A stretch of 64,000 nt of DNA from Desulfomonile tiedjei DSM 6799 (GCF_000266945.1 NC_018025.1:4902001-4966000); one strand, 5' to 3'; positions 1 to 8,866 are shown, counted from the first letter of the stretch. Notes: generated by a model from the letters alone, not told the origin. Numbers and translations are program-made.

Positions 1-681
1 CCCCTATCGCTGCTCACGGACGCACTTCACGTGGTGCGGGAAAATATAGCCTCCGCCCTGAAGAAGGACGAAGGTGCTGCAATTTGTGTAACGAGTTCGC
101 TTCCTTCGGAGGGCAAAACGTTTGTAGCCACTTCCCTCGCGGCTACAATTGCATCCGAACGGAACCGCGTAATAGTAATCGATGGGGATTTGAGAAACCC
201 TCGTGTCAGTGAGGTGTTCAAATCCTCTCGACAGGAAAAAGGGCTTGCGGAGTTCCTGTCGGGCAATACAGTCTCGGCTGAGGAGATAATCAGGCAATCA
301 ACCATTCCCGGACTTTTTTACGTACTTGCAGGCAATCGCCCGGACAATCCGGTGGCTCTTCTCAAGAGTCCCCGATTTGGCGCTTTCCTGCAGCATTGCA
401 TACAGACTTTCGATCTCGTCATCGTCGACGCCCCGCCTGTTCTTGGATTTGCGGATGCGGCAATTCTGGCTAAGAGCTGCACCGGAGCATTAATGGTAGT
501 CAGGCAGGGATTTGAAAAAATGGAATTGATAAAAGATGCCCGCGACACATTCAGGCGGCTTAAAATCAGGATCCTTGGCGCAATGCTCAATTTTGCAGAA
601 ACGGATCTTCCTGAACTGGGATTCATTCACGATGATGTTTATTCCGGATATGCAAAATTCCTGGACAAACCTACCCAATGA
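1..681 (+). CDS. BY-kinase / CpsD-CapB-type tyrosine-protein kinase domain (5' partial)
   Basis: The C-terminal 226 residues of a bacterial tyrosine kinase of the P-loop (MinD/Mrp-like) fold that controls exopolysaccharide or capsule polymerisation. Visible motifs are Walker A SSLPSEGKT (about visible residues 32-40), Walker A' VIVIDGDLR (57-65) and Walker B LVIVDAPP (139-146), in the order and spacing typical of CpsD/Wzc kinase domains. The frame is open to the left edge, so the start, and perhaps a membrane-spanning Wzz domain, lie outside the window. The usual C-terminal tyrosine cluster is reduced to one or two tyrosines near the end (VYSGYAKF), so autophosphorylation may be limited. The family is clear; whether the protein is a stand-alone CpsD or a full-length Wzc/EpsG-type kinase cannot be told. 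Confidence 0.88.
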   Translation, partial: PLSLLTDALHVVRENIASALKKDEGAAICVTSSLPSEGKTFVATSLAATIASERNRVIVIDGDLRNPRVSEVFKSSRQEKGLAEFLSGNTVSAEEIIRQSTIPGLFYVLAGNRPDNPVALLKSPRFGAFLQHCIQTFDLVIVDAPPVLGFADAAILAKSCTGALMVVRQGFEKMELIKDARDTFRRLKIRILGAMLNFAETDLPELGFIHDDVYSGYAKFLDKPTQ

Positions 682-758
682 GAGATTTCTCTCTCTCTTT
701 CATGCGAAACCATTTGGCTACGCATAGATCTTTATCTGTCCGATCGATCATGTGTGAA

Positions 759-783
759 GGGGACCCCATGGAAAAAGGTCCCC
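759..783. terminator. Terminator-like stem-loop between convergent genes
   Basis: A perfect 7-bp GC-rich stem (GGGGACC at 759-765 pairing with GGTCCCC at 777-783) with an 11-nt loop. It lies between the end of the BY-kinase gene and the end of the convergent small gene at 839-1027. No long U-run follows on either strand, so termination is inferred from position and stability only. Confidence 0.4.
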
Positions 784-838
784 CTAAGAAATATTCGTAA
801 TTGAGAACATGCATTCCATATGGAGTCATTTAGAGCGA

Positions 839-1027
839 TTAAGGGACCGGAGGTTCGTGAGTGCTGCAAAATGGGGCCTTCCCTAATACCGGGGCATTAC
901 ACACACGACACAGACTCCTGCGCACGGGGTCCTTTATTGAAGCGCATTCATCTTCCGGTACTTTTATATCCGAAGCGCCGGTTACGGTAGACTCCACATC
1001 TCTTTCTCTCGTTTCAGTATCTGACAT
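839..1027 (-). CDS. Small hypothetical protein with C-terminal zinc-ribbon-like Cys/His motif
   Basis: A 62-residue product. The first ~35 residues are acidic and probably disordered; the C-terminal part reads CRVCNAPVLGKAPFCSTHEP, that is CxxC, nine residues, CxxH, able to bind one zinc or to act as a small rubredoxin-like knuckle. The start is well supported: a strong GAGGAGG ribosome-binding site lies 8 nt before the ATG on the minus strand. The gene stands alone and converges on the BY-kinase gene. I do not recognise a named family; a regulatory or metal-binding role is only suggested by the cysteines. Confidence 0.6.
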   Translation of the reverse strand: MSDTETRERDVESTVTGASDIKVPEDECASIKDPVRRSLCRVCNAPVLGKAPFCSTHEPPVP

Positions 1028-1124
1028 CGTTTGTTCCTCCTCAGGTGCGACATCTGATAATGTAGACGCAGATGAACGCCGAGGGATTCAGGAATCAGGA
1101 AAAAAGTCGCTTGTGGTTGTGATA

Positions 1125-1258
1125 CCATTTCGCAATTTTATGCATATAAGATGGCGCAGGCTGAGGTGTTCTGAGCGGAGTGATTAGACGGCCTTGCGTC
1201 GTCTGGAGCGAAGGATACCTCCAGCCTGCCAGACTATAAAAAGAAAAGCGAATCGGTA
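1125..1258 (-). repeat. Palindromic intergenic repeat family F1, copy 1
   Basis: A ~130-bp element also present at about 11128-11256, 16379-16513, 17797-17936 and 61820-61925, here in reverse orientation. All copies share a core that starts GGCTGGAGGTATCC, contains CGGAGTGATTAGACGG (as read here), and ends with the complement, so the element can fold into a long imperfect hairpin. It holds no ORF and lies only between genes, as expected for a REP- or MITE-like element. Confidence 0.75.
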
Positions 1259-1344
1259 TGAGTACATTATTGGCCGGTTTTCACCAGTGATTGGGTGTAT
1301 TAGAGCGATTGCCAAGAATTCTGACGTTCGTCCCACGCTCCAAT

Positions 1345-1443
1345 ACAAGATATTGGTGGAGACCGGCGTCCCTGCCGGTCCATTCTATCGATATCATTCA
1401 TCATATTGAAGATGTGCCGGCACGGAGGCCGGCACCCACCAAT
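1345..1443. repeat. Intergenic repeat family F2, copy 1
   Basis: About 95 bp made of two GC-rich half-palindromes (GACCGGCGTCCCTGCCGGTC and GTGCCGGCACGGAGGC...) joined by an AT-rich spacer. It is nearly identical to 39945-40043 and related to 15507-15590 and 43730-43812. No coding capacity. Confidence 0.75.
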
Positions 1444-1451
1444 ATTCTTAT

Positions 1452-1950
1452 CTATAGTTTCGCGATTCTTGCATGGTCGAGTCCGCGCGTGGAGCGCGGG
1501 CCGTTGAGTTTTTCGAACTTATTGATTCGGCTGGCTTTCGAATAAATTCTCAGCGAGAAATGACTCCTTCGAGCTGCTGCCAGCATGTCTGAAAAGGTGA
1601 ACGACTTTTTCCGGCAGTACCAGGGAGCCGGGTCGGCAACGAGGTTCTTTGCAGTGACGAATTGCCCAACGAACCAAAGCACTACAAAGCAGTAGGCCCA
1701 GTAAGCAAACATAGGGGCACGGGTTACCGAGGTCTCTTTCCGACACTGAGGTTCAGCCGCACCCAGGAGGTTCTTGGTCTCTCGATTGGTCATCTCAATG
1801 CTAAAGCGTGCAGCGTAGCGCTCGATAATCTGCTGTGGTGCAGCCTGAGGGTCCGTATCGAAAAACACCATATTGGCATGGTGGCCGGCCCAATGCTGTT
1901 GAATTAAGGAAAGGGTTCTTGATTTTTCACGTTTAACCTCCGAGAATTCA
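1452..1950 (-). pseudogene. Remnant of a DDE transposase (C-terminal part)
   Basis: The minus-strand frame encodes about 165 residues resembling the C-terminal part of a DDE transposase, including the block ERYAARFSIEMTNRETKNLL, which carries the last catalytic acid, followed by a Trp-rich helix (APMFAYWAYCFVVLWF) and KKSFTFSDMLAAARR. The N-terminal two thirds, with the first two catalytic aspartates, is missing: the frame runs into the left end of the neighbouring IS4-type element at about 1950-1970, and the missing part is not found beyond that element's right end. It is therefore a decayed fragment, probably truncated when the IS4-type element arrived. The exact family assignment is tentative. 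Confidence 0.65.
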
Positions 1951-1954
1951 GAAG

Positions 1955-3405
1955 GAATTGTGTTGACATGCGGGTAGTTACGCGCGATAAATTCTTTCAA
2001 AACAAGCTGCTGAAAGGATTTTATTATGGCACGCATTATGCTTTGAAGAACCATGCCAACTTAGCGCGTACGCTGAAAAATTTCTTCACATTATTCCCGG
2101 ACAAATCGACCCTTCCAAGAAACGCTCGCCTCAGGACTTTACTCGAAACAGAAAACTCGCCTTTGGAAAGCTTATCACCTTCATCTTGTCCATTGCCGCC
2201 AGTGGAAAGGGTAAAGGAGTGGACATGAAATCCGGTGAATTCTTTCGACATGCCAGAATTCTTGGCCTTTGGCCTGACGCCGAGGCGATCCATCGAAGCG
2301 CGCTCACCAAGGCGCGCAAAAAGGTGGATTGGAGGATCTTTCGGCAAATACTCGATGATGCGGTTGGTCTGGCTTATGAGTGTTGGCCTAAGAGCCCGAA
2401 GGACGAGTGGCATGGTATGTCCACTCATGCGATAGATGGCTCCGACTATACGCTTCCAGCCGCCGATGAGCTCAGGGCCGAGTTTGATCCTGAGAGCGGA
2501 CTTGGGCAAGCGGGCAAAGGACATTATCCTCAGTGTCTTGTATGCACGCTCTATGACGTCTTCAGACGTCTGCCCATCGCAAGAACTGTGGTCCCGGTGA
2601 ATTCTTCGGAGCGGGACCAAGCCAAACATCTCCTGCCCCTCGTGCCTGAGGGAAGTGTCTTGCTCCTGGATCGAGGTTACCCAGGATATGAATTTCTCAG
2701 CTACCTTTTGGACAAGTTCAAAGGCTATTTCGTGATACGTTGCCCCGCAACGTCCACCTTCGCCACAGTAAAGGAATTCATTCGGAGCGGGAAGAGCGAA
2801 GCCGAAATCGTGATTCCTCCGACATCGAACTATCTCAGCCAGGTGACGGCTGAACAACGAAAGGCCGCCAAGCCCATCAGAGTGAGAGTCATCAGACTGT
2901 CCAATCCTGACGGAACCCTCTCGGTTCTCCTGACGAATCTTTACGACAAGGTGGAGTTTCCGAGACAGGAGATCACTGACCTCTATTTCAGGCGATGGGA
3001 AATCGAGAGCTATTTCCGGGATGAAAAGATTGGGCTCGAAATCGAAAAATTTCATGGCAAAACCTGCAACAGCGTCCTGCAAGAACTCTTTGCAGCTGCG
3101 ATCATGGCTGTGATCTCAAGAACTCTCATGGCCATTTCCACCCAGTTACTCGGTGGAGAGCTCGGAGAACCTCAGTTCAAGAATGCGGTCATGACGCTCG
3201 CGTCTGAAGCCGCCGTGCTCGCCGCAGACGATCCTGAAAGAGCCATCGAAATCTTTCAGGATATTCTCAAAGAAATCTATCGTGTCAAATACTATCGACC
3301 AAACAGTCAGCGACCACCCCAACCAAGGGTGAACAAGCAAAGCAAAAACAAATGGCTTTACCGCAGGTACAAAAATGTCCCCGCAGCTTAAGTCAACAGC
3401 ATTGG
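1955..3405 (+). mobile_element. IS4-family insertion sequence
   Basis: A region of about 1.45 kb bearing the transposase at 2186-3391. Candidate terminal inverted repeats are the inward-facing TGTTGAC at 1961-1967 and GTCAACA at 3392-3398, the latter directly after the stop codon. I could not identify a convincing target duplication, so the ends are approximate. It abuts the transposase remnant at 1452-1950. Only one copy lies in this window. Confidence 0.6.
2186..3391 (+). CDS. IS4-family transposase (DDE)
   Basis: A cut-and-paste transposase. The catalytic triad is visible: Asp84 in AIDGSDYTL, Asp162 in LLLDRGYPGYEF, and Glu274 within the IS4 signature Y-x2-R-x3-E-x6-K (YFRRWEIESYFRDEK, Tyr267 to Lys281). 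The coordinates use the first standard start codon, TTG. However, the same frame is open upstream from 1991 and encodes a stretch (KRSPQDF, RKLAFGKLITFIL) that looks like the normal IS4 N-terminal region, with no ATG, GTG, TTG or CTG in it. Either an ATT start is used, or the start was lost and the element is now defective. Flanking candidate inverted repeats support an otherwise intact element. Confidence 0.85.
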   Translation: MSIAASGKGKGVDMKSGEFFRHARILGLWPDAEAIHRSALTKARKKVDWRIFRQILDDAVGLAYECWPKSPKDEWHGMSTHAIDGSDYTLPAADELRAEFDPESGLGQAGKGHYPQCLVCTLYDVFRRLPIARTVVPVNSSERDQAKHLLPLVPEGSVLLLDRGYPGYEFLSYLLDKFKGYFVIRCPATSTFATVKEFIRSGKSEAEIVIPPTSNYLSQVTAEQRKAAKPIRVRVIRLSNPDGTLSVLLTNLYDKVEFPRQEITDLYFRRWEIESYFRDEKIGLEIEKFHGKTCNSVLQELFAAAIMAVISRTLMAISTQLLGGELGEPQFKNAVMTLASEAAVLAADDPERAIEIFQDILKEIYRVKYYRPNSQRPPQPRVNKQSKNKWLYRRYKNVPAA

Positions 3406-3644
3406 GAGGCCGGCGCTACCAATTGCTGGGAACTGCTCTTCACAATCCGTGATTACTTTCGAGAATCGGTATACATCTTCAATCGGACATTAATTTTGAC
3501 AAGTTCTGTAGGCTGTTTGCCGAATCAGTGCATCATAGAGATTTTTCCGGGGTCAACAGGTGACGCAAAGTTGATTTTTGCAGCGTGTGAGCGTCTCAAA
3601 GCCGTTGCCGGGAGAGCAACTTTGATGGGACTATTGAATGACAC

Positions 3645-4256
3645 CTAATACATTTTCACAACGATATCACTGATAATATTGGCCGCCTCATCGACGCGAT
3701 CGGCAGATCTATTGAAGTGACGATATATTTCCCGATAACTGAACATTATGCGCGGTTCGTGCCCACAGAAAAGCTGTTTGAGAGCGGCGAGAAATACATC
3801 GTTGATCTTATTCTCAATACGTTTTGCCCTGACTGCGTATTCAACTGCAACATTCGGATTCTTTTTGAGATGTCTAATCGCGTTTACCAACTGCTCCGCT
3901 CCTTGTTGGAGCAATTCAGCCATTTGAAAAAGAAATTCGTTGGGCTCTATTTCAAATACTTCCATTTCTTTGACTGTATTGTACGCATGATCCATGACAT
4001 CATCGATGGCTCTCGAAAGCGCGAAAATGTCCTCGCGGTCCATCGGGGTCAAGAATGTCTGATTTAGCTCATCAATGAGTATGCGGCGGATGTCGTCGGC
4101 TTCTTGCTCCAGTCTTCTCAATGTTTCGGGTTCGCCCTGTTCATCGAGAAAAGCCACGAGTGCGGCGCACCCTGCAAGCGTTTTTTCTGCCTGGAGCAGC
4201 AACAATTCGTAAAAATCAGTTTCGCGTCTGCCGCTAAAAAGTTTCCAGAATGCCAT
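3645..4256 (-). CDS. DUF47 / PhoU-like phosphate transport regulator
   Basis: A 203-residue all-helical protein of the DUF47 (TIGR00153) family, which accompanies PiT phosphate permeases and is thought to regulate them as PhoU does the Pst system. Typical features are the N-terminal MAFWKLFSGRRETDFYELL, the LTPMDREDIFALSRAIDDVMDHAYNTVKEM block with conserved acidic and His residues that may bind metal, and the terminal DRVDEAANIISDIVVKMY. It is the second gene of a two-gene operon: its start lies inside the 3' end of the PiT gene (23-nt overlap), implying coupled translation. Length is normal for the family. Confidence 0.93.
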   Translation of the reverse strand: MAFWKLFSGRRETDFYELLLLQAEKTLAGCAALVAFLDEQGEPETLRRLEQEADDIRRILIDELNQTFLTPMDREDIFALSRAIDDVMDHAYNTVKEMEVFEIEPNEFLFQMAELLQQGAEQLVNAIRHLKKNPNVAVEYAVRAKRIENKINDVFLAALKQLFCGHEPRIMFSYREIYRHFNRSADRVDEAANIISDIVVKMY

Positions 4257-5289
4257 GTGCTACTTCTCCGGAGGAGAGCAATCGCTTGAAAATCCAAAAT
4301 AGTCCTGCACCGATTCCCGCAGATACCGGAAACGTGAGCAACCAGGCGTACGCGATATTCGTTGCAGCGGACCATTTCACACCGCTCAGTCTCCTCGATG
4401 CTCCCACGCCCATTACTGATGAAGCAACTATCTGAGTTGTGCTAACCGGGCCTCCCGTTAGAGACGCGACCATAACCACGAGCGTTGAAGCCAATTGCGA
4501 TGCAAAAGAATGAACAGGTTCCATCCGACATATTCCCAGGCCGACGGTCTTCACGATTCGCCATCCACCAAGGAGAAGTCCCATTACCAGAGCCGAGGTA
4601 CAAGACAGAATGACCCAGTACGGGAGGTGGAATTCCCCATAGGATTCGCCTGGGGTAAACGCTAATGCAATAGCTATTACTCCCATGGATTTTTGCGCGT
4701 CGTTCGATCCGTGACTCGCTGCCAGGAACAAGACTGTCGGCTTCTGAAGGGTTGCAAAAACACGACCGATTCCTCTATGAGATCGGCCGAACAGGCTTCT
4801 TATAATTCCAAATACCAGGAAACCCAACAGAATACCCACTATCGGAGAAAACAAGAGCGGAACCACAACAGATACCAGCACCTTCTGTATGGAAATAGAC
4901 TCGTATCCCATGGCGACGGCTCCGGCTCCCACCAATCCTCCTATCAACGCGTGGGAACCGCTGGAAGGCAATCCCAGGAACCAGGTAGGCAGCTTCCACG
5001 CTATGGCTCCTCCGACACCGCAGGAGATCATGATATAGAGCGTTGCCGGTTTGAGAAGCCCCAGTGCTTCCGGTTTCAGGATGCTCGTGGACATAGTATG
5101 AGCTACCGCAGTTCCCAACAGCAACGGCCCCAGAAATTCACCGATCGCAGCCAGAAACAGTGCACGATAGGGACTCATAGATCGCGAACAGACAATGGTT
5201 GCGATCACGTTTCCTCCATCATGAACTCCGTTTACGAATGCGAAACAGAGAGTCAGGCCGATACAAATGTCAAAAAGGGCTGGGTCCAA
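4234..5289 (-). CDS. pit: PiT-family inorganic phosphate transporter
   Basis: A 351-residue inner-membrane low-affinity phosphate permease, usually driven by H+ or Na+. Both duplicated PiT signatures are present: NGVHDGGN near residue 20 (usual form NGxHDxxN) and SHGSNDAQKSMG near residue 200. About ten hydrophobic segments can be seen. The substitution GG for the common AA in the first motif is mild. The gene is translationally coupled to the DUF47 regulator downstream. No convincing Pho box was found in the 440 bp upstream. Substrate follows from the family; ion specificity is not visible. Confidence 0.93.
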   Translation of the reverse strand: MDPALFDICIGLTLCFAFVNGVHDGGNVIATIVCSRSMSPYRALFLAAIGEFLGPLLLGTAVAHTMSTSILKPEALGLLKPATLYIMISCGVGGAIAWKLPTWFLGLPSSGSHALIGGLVGAGAVAMGYESISIQKVLVSVVVPLLFSPIVGILLGFLVFGIIRSLFGRSHRGIGRVFATLQKPTVLFLAASHGSNDAQKSMGVIAIALAFTPGESYGEFHLPYWVILSCTSALVMGLLLGGWRIVKTVGLGICRMEPVHSFASQLASTLVVMVASLTGGPVSTTQIVASSVMGVGASRRLSGVKWSAATNIAYAWLLTFPVSAGIGAGLFWIFKRLLSSGEVAHGILETF

Positions 5290-5734
5290 AATTCACCTGC
5301 CGGTGTTGTGCTCGCCTCATCAGCCGGAAAAATATGGGGTAATCTCAAGCAAATTTCATTCCGAAAAACTGCCGCGTTTAGGCGAACGGAAATCTTTTGC
5401 AGAAAAAAAATGCAAGCAACAGAAATAACGATATAATTACGTGAGCAGCCATCGAGACCTAAAGACAAGCAAGTCTCTTGTGTCACCGCCGCTGTGGCAC
5501 AAGGCTGTTCATACTTTTTCCATGAGAATAGAAAAAAGTAGTGAAAACCCGGGATGTGAGATCATGGATTAACTGCTATTCAGAGTCGTATTTATCACTC
5601 AAGAAGCCTCTCGGGCAGATTCATTCAGGAAGTCCGACCTTATGTTAGATTTTTGTTAAACACTTTACAGAGTGTAAAAAACGGTGACAGGCTCGTTTTC
5701 CAGGCTGAATCTCCCGGTGCATGGTCCATGCTCT
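5290..5734. other. Intergenic, no gene recognised
   Basis: About 445 bp between the pit start (minus strand) and the end of the UspA gene. It must hold the promoter of the pit operon and the 3' end of uspA transcription. I see no repeat copy, no clear hairpin terminator and no Pho box. Confidence 0.4.
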
Positions 5735-6214
5735 TTATGTGCTTTCACCGGATTGTGCAGATTTCTCTTCAGGCGATCGCACGGTCAACACAGGGCATGG
5801 GGCCGAACGGACCACGTTCTCTGCCGTGCTGCCGAGGATGAGGTGCTTGAATCCAGTCCAACCGTGGGTTCCCATGACGATCAGGTCTACCTTTTGCTCT
5901 CCGGCGAATGTCACGATCTCGTTAGCAGGAACCCCGATTCTCGATGCGAATTCCATTTCCGGAACCGAACTGCTGCACTCATTCTCAATCTCCTGGAAAT
6001 TTTTCTTAACCGAATCCTCTATTGCTTTGAGCACAGCCTGAAGGTCGAAGGGGACTCCAACTTCAAAAGCAGGGTAGCCAAGCCTCGAGGAGTTCACCAC
6101 ATGTAATATCAAAAGCTTGGCATTGAGATTCGATGCAAACTCCATTGCCAGATTGCGTGCGCGGAGCGAATTAGCAGAGAAGTCGGTGCACAGAAGTATT
6201 TTTTTCGGGAGCAT
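5735..6214 (-). CDS. Universal stress protein, UspA family
   Basis: A 159-residue Rossmann-like (adenine nucleotide alpha-hydrolase fold) cytoplasmic stress protein. It begins MLPKKILLCTDFS, the usual first strand with Asp, and carries the ATP-binding signature G-x2-G-x9-G-S in VMGTHGWTGFKHLILGST, so it is of the ATP-binding UspA subtype. The frame extends 31 codons further upstream, but the ATG at 6214 is preceded at 7 nt by AAAGGAGA and gives the normal family length. The gene appears monocistronic. Role in a particular stress cannot be deduced. Confidence 0.92.
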   Translation of the reverse strand: MLPKKILLCTDFSANSLRARNLAMEFASNLNAKLLILHVVNSSRLGYPAFEVGVPFDLQAVLKAIEDSVKKNFQEIENECSSSVPEMEFASRIGVPANEIVTFAGEQKVDLIVMGTHGWTGFKHLILGSTAENVVRSAPCPVLTVRSPEEKSAQSGEST

Positions 6215-6726
6215 GGAGCGTCTCCTTTCTTGGTGATAAACATCTTTGTGCAATGTACGTACCACGGGATGAGCGTCAGAGGAAGGTACAATGCACGTCG
6301 ATTTCATTCCCGATTTGAGTGACTATTGGAAATAGTCTCCCGGCAAATCACCTCGATTTTGAATGCATGAAGAACCGAACTTTCCTTTTGGCCGAATTCC
6401 GGAATGTAATTTATGCATTACGTTTTTCCTGAGAGATCGCCTTGGGCTCTTCATAGAGTCGTATCCTCTTCTCCTCCTTATAGCAGCTATTTGGTTGTGA
6501 ACATACGTAAAACTATAGATCGACCTGTCCGCCCGAACGATACGTTCACAAGAATTTGCTTGAAGTCGAATGAAATCTGCATTAAAGAAATGGTCTCATA
6601 GGGCTAAATTAGATCCCCCCAAAAGCCTTTCTGTTCGCTCCAATTCATCACTAGAAGCGAACATATAGCTGGTAGGACGATCTACCCCAATAGATCTACG
6701 GATCAACTATCCTGTTGAGGCGAAAC
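6215..6726. other. Intergenic between divergent genes, nothing recognised
   Basis: About 510 bp between the divergent uspA and oadG genes, AT-rich compared with its surroundings. It should carry promoters for both. No repeat copy, RNA gene or convincing ORF was found. Confidence 0.4.
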
Positions 6727-6873
6727 ATGAGCGATTGGAGTTTCGGCATTAGTTTGACAATAGTAGGTGTGAGCGGGACATTCCTCACGCTTGGAATACT
6801 TATTGTCGTTATCGAGCTCACCAAGAAAATCTTTCCGCTCCCCGGATCGAAGAAGGATTCGGTAGGGCGCTAA
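6727..6873 (+). CDS. oadG: Small membrane subunit, oxaloacetate-decarboxylase gamma (OadG)-like
   Basis: A 48-residue protein: short N-terminus, a single transmembrane helix (ISLTIVGVSGTFLTLGILIV), then a basic, helical tail (IELTKKIFPLPGSKK). This is the architecture of OadG/GcdG-type gamma subunits, which anchor the Na+-pumping decarboxylase complex. The tail is shorter than in typical OadG (about 80 residues) and lacks the His-rich zinc-binding end. Position decides the call: it lies 17 nt before the beta-subunit gene. The ribosome-binding site (GAGG, 7 nt before the ATG) is modest. Confidence 0.72.
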   Translation: MSDWSFGISLTIVGVSGTFLTLGILIVVIELTKKIFPLPGSKKDSVGR

Positions 6874-6890
6874 TCGTAAGGGAAGGAACC

Positions 6891-8039
6891 ATGCTTGAAA
6901 GTATATTAGCTGGGATTTCAGGACTCGGTGCAGGAACAATGTTTCTTGCCACCAAGGGTCTTCCCAATGTCGTCATGCTTTTTATCGGTGGGGTGCTGCT
7001 TTACCTCGCGATTAAACGTGAAATCGAGCCGCTTTTATTGCTTCCCATCGGCTTCGGTTGTGTGCTGGTGAACGTTCCTCTTAGCGATCTTATGGAACAA
7101 GGCGGAATGCTCAGATTCTTCTACGATATCGGTATCATAACGGAAATCTTCCCATTGCTGATATTTGTAGGGATTGGAGCTATGACGGATTTCGGTCCGC
7201 TCCTGGAGAATCCAAAAATACTCCTGTTCGGAGCAGCCGGGCAACTCGGCATATTCTGTACCTTGTTGCTGGCTCTCGCTCTGGGCTTTTCACAGCTTGA
7301 GGCCGTGTGCATCGGAATTATCGGAGCTTGCGACGGTCCGACTGCAATATACGTTACCTCGCAATATGCTCCTCATCTTCTGGGACCCGTTTCCGTTGCG
7401 GCGTACTCGTACATGTCGCTGGTGCCGATAATACAGCCGCCCATAATGAAGGCGCTCACCACGGAAAAAGAGCGCACCACGCGCATGGCCATAAATAGGG
7501 AAAGCGTTTCAAAGAATACAAGAATACTGTTCCCCATTATCGTCACCATTGCTACAGGCCTTATCGCTCCGAAAGGACTTCCCCTGATGGGCACCATCAT
7601 GCTGGGAAATCTCATGAAAGAGAGCGGAGTCGTGGCGAGGCTCACAGGGGCATCCGAAAATGAAATAGCAAACATCGTAACGCTCTTTCTCGGATTAGCC
7701 ATTGGTGGAACCATGGAAGGTCACAAGTTCCTCAGACCGGAGACCCTGATGATCTTTGGGCTCGGATTCCTGGCCATAAGTCTGGACACCGTAGCAGGCG
7801 TAATCTTCGGTAAAATCATGTATGGCCTGACGGGCGGCAAAATCAACCCTCTCATCGGAGCTGCAGGAATATCTGCCTATCCTATGGCCGCCAGAGTGGT
7901 CCAGGCCCAGGGACAAAGATATGACAAGAAAAATTTCCTGCTTATGCATGCAATGGGCGCCAATACCGGAGGTCAGATAGGATCGGTGATGGCAGCAGCG
8001 GTCATGCTTTCCGTTTTGAAAGGTATGGGACTGATCTAG
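6891..8039 (+). CDS. oadB: Na+-translocating decarboxylase beta subunit (OadB/GcdB family)
   Basis: A 382-residue polytopic inner-membrane protein that couples decarboxylation of carboxybiotin to Na+ export. Characteristic segments are FIGVGAMTDFGPLLENP, the IGIIGACDGPTAIYV block carrying the conserved Asp of the sodium site, and the terminal GANTGGQIGSVMAAAVML. About nine to eleven membrane segments are seen, and length is normal. The start follows GGAAGGAACC. Only the gamma-like subunit precedes it; no biotin carrier or carboxyltransferase (alpha) gene lies within this window, so its soluble partner must be encoded elsewhere. Which acyl-CoA or oxaloacetate is decarboxylated cannot be told. 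Confidence 0.93.
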   Translation: MLESILAGISGLGAGTMFLATKGLPNVVMLFIGGVLLYLAIKREIEPLLLLPIGFGCVLVNVPLSDLMEQGGMLRFFYDIGIITEIFPLLIFVGIGAMTDFGPLLENPKILLFGAAGQLGIFCTLLLALALGFSQLEAVCIGIIGACDGPTAIYVTSQYAPHLLGPVSVAAYSYMSLVPIIQPPIMKALTTEKERTTRMAINRESVSKNTRILFPIIVTIATGLIAPKGLPLMGTIMLGNLMKESGVVARLTGASENEIANIVTLFLGLAIGGTMEGHKFLRPETLMIFGLGFLAISLDTVAGVIFGKIMYGLTGGKINPLIGAAGISAYPMAARVVQAQGQRYDKKNFLLMHAMGANTGGQIGSVMAAAVMLSVLKGMGLI

Positions 8040-8866
8040 TCTCTTCTTAGCAACTAGAAAAACCACAGAGGGCAATTCCATTTCCCTCTGCGCATTGAAG
8101 AATTTGATAATTTGACAAAGATTGTGCACCAATGAAACGCAAAATTCTGCATCATTTTGCAACGATTTCATTGTGAGTAGCAAGACGATCTGGGGAGGCT
8201 CCCTTATAAGGAATCTCCCCAAACCGAAACAGAGGACAGCGCCCTCTCTTTCATCTGCAGAAATCATAAATACCAGCCCGGCAATACATTCTGGAGAAAA
8301 CGAATCGAGCTCACCCTTCTCGGGGACGTTCGACCAAACGTGCGCGATTTTCTTTTGATGAAGTTGCACTTCTCTCGTTCGCGTTAGGTAAATCGGAGAG
8401 CCATATTTCTTCCATTCATGGATATCGAATGACTCCTTATCAGAAAGATTGTTTGACCGTGTTTTTGTAGTGAGGTATCCTCTCGAGTGGTTCCGTTGAG
8501 CCTCTGCATTTGTTCGTACGCTCGAATCCGATTCGACCGAACTTTTGGATCTTCCGAGACAAGCGAAAAGCATCATCCTGGACTAATTTATATCACCGAG
8601 GCGGTGTGCGAAAAGAAGAAGTCGTATTCACGTGGTTTCAGTCTTCTCAATCGATGTTTTGTAGAATGTTCCGCATCTTTTCTCGTTCACTGTTTCTGAA
8701 GGAGAGAAGATGTCAGAGATATAAGTCCAAACAGTTGTTGCATTGAGTTTTAGGTAAATTTGGGAGGCCTTCTGCCAGCGGATAAATGCCGTTTATAGCT
8801 GTCGTGCGTCCCCCTTGCTCTTGAATAAGTCACTCAAAGACGGTTGTTTGCAGAGGAGAACGTCTC
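8040..8866. other. Long intergenic with no confident gene
   Basis: About 830 bp. Near its left end a stem CAGAGGG (8066-8072) / CCCTCTG (8084-8090) probably terminates oadGB. A minus-strand frame stays open across 8040-8576 and on into the antisense of oadB, but its translation has no recognisable domain, no good ribosome-binding site and strongly biased composition. I treat it as non-coding or a decayed gene. The right end must hold the promoter for the chemoreceptor gene. Confidence 0.4.
8066..8090 (+). terminator. Probable terminator of oadGB
   Basis: A 7-bp perfect stem (CAGAGGG/CCCTCTG) with an 11-nt loop 26 nt after the oadB stop codon. There is no U-run, so it might instead be Rho-assisted or a processing hairpin. 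Confidence 0.4.

Noticed and set aside
1125-1443. CRISPR-like array from repeated GC-rich units
   Set aside because: Units are palindromes of two different families, not evenly spaced direct repeats with unique spacers.
2036-3082. 348-codon minus-strand frame opposite the IS4 transposase
   Set aside because: Antisense to a transposase with a full catalytic triad.
3352-3648. 98-codon plus-strand ORF after the IS4 transposase
   Set aside because: Overlaps the transposase end out of frame and has no ribosome-binding site or recognisable domain.
5470-5540. Possible Pho box upstream of pit
   Set aside because: CTGTTCAT occurs once, but the required second half-site at 11-bp phase is not convincing.
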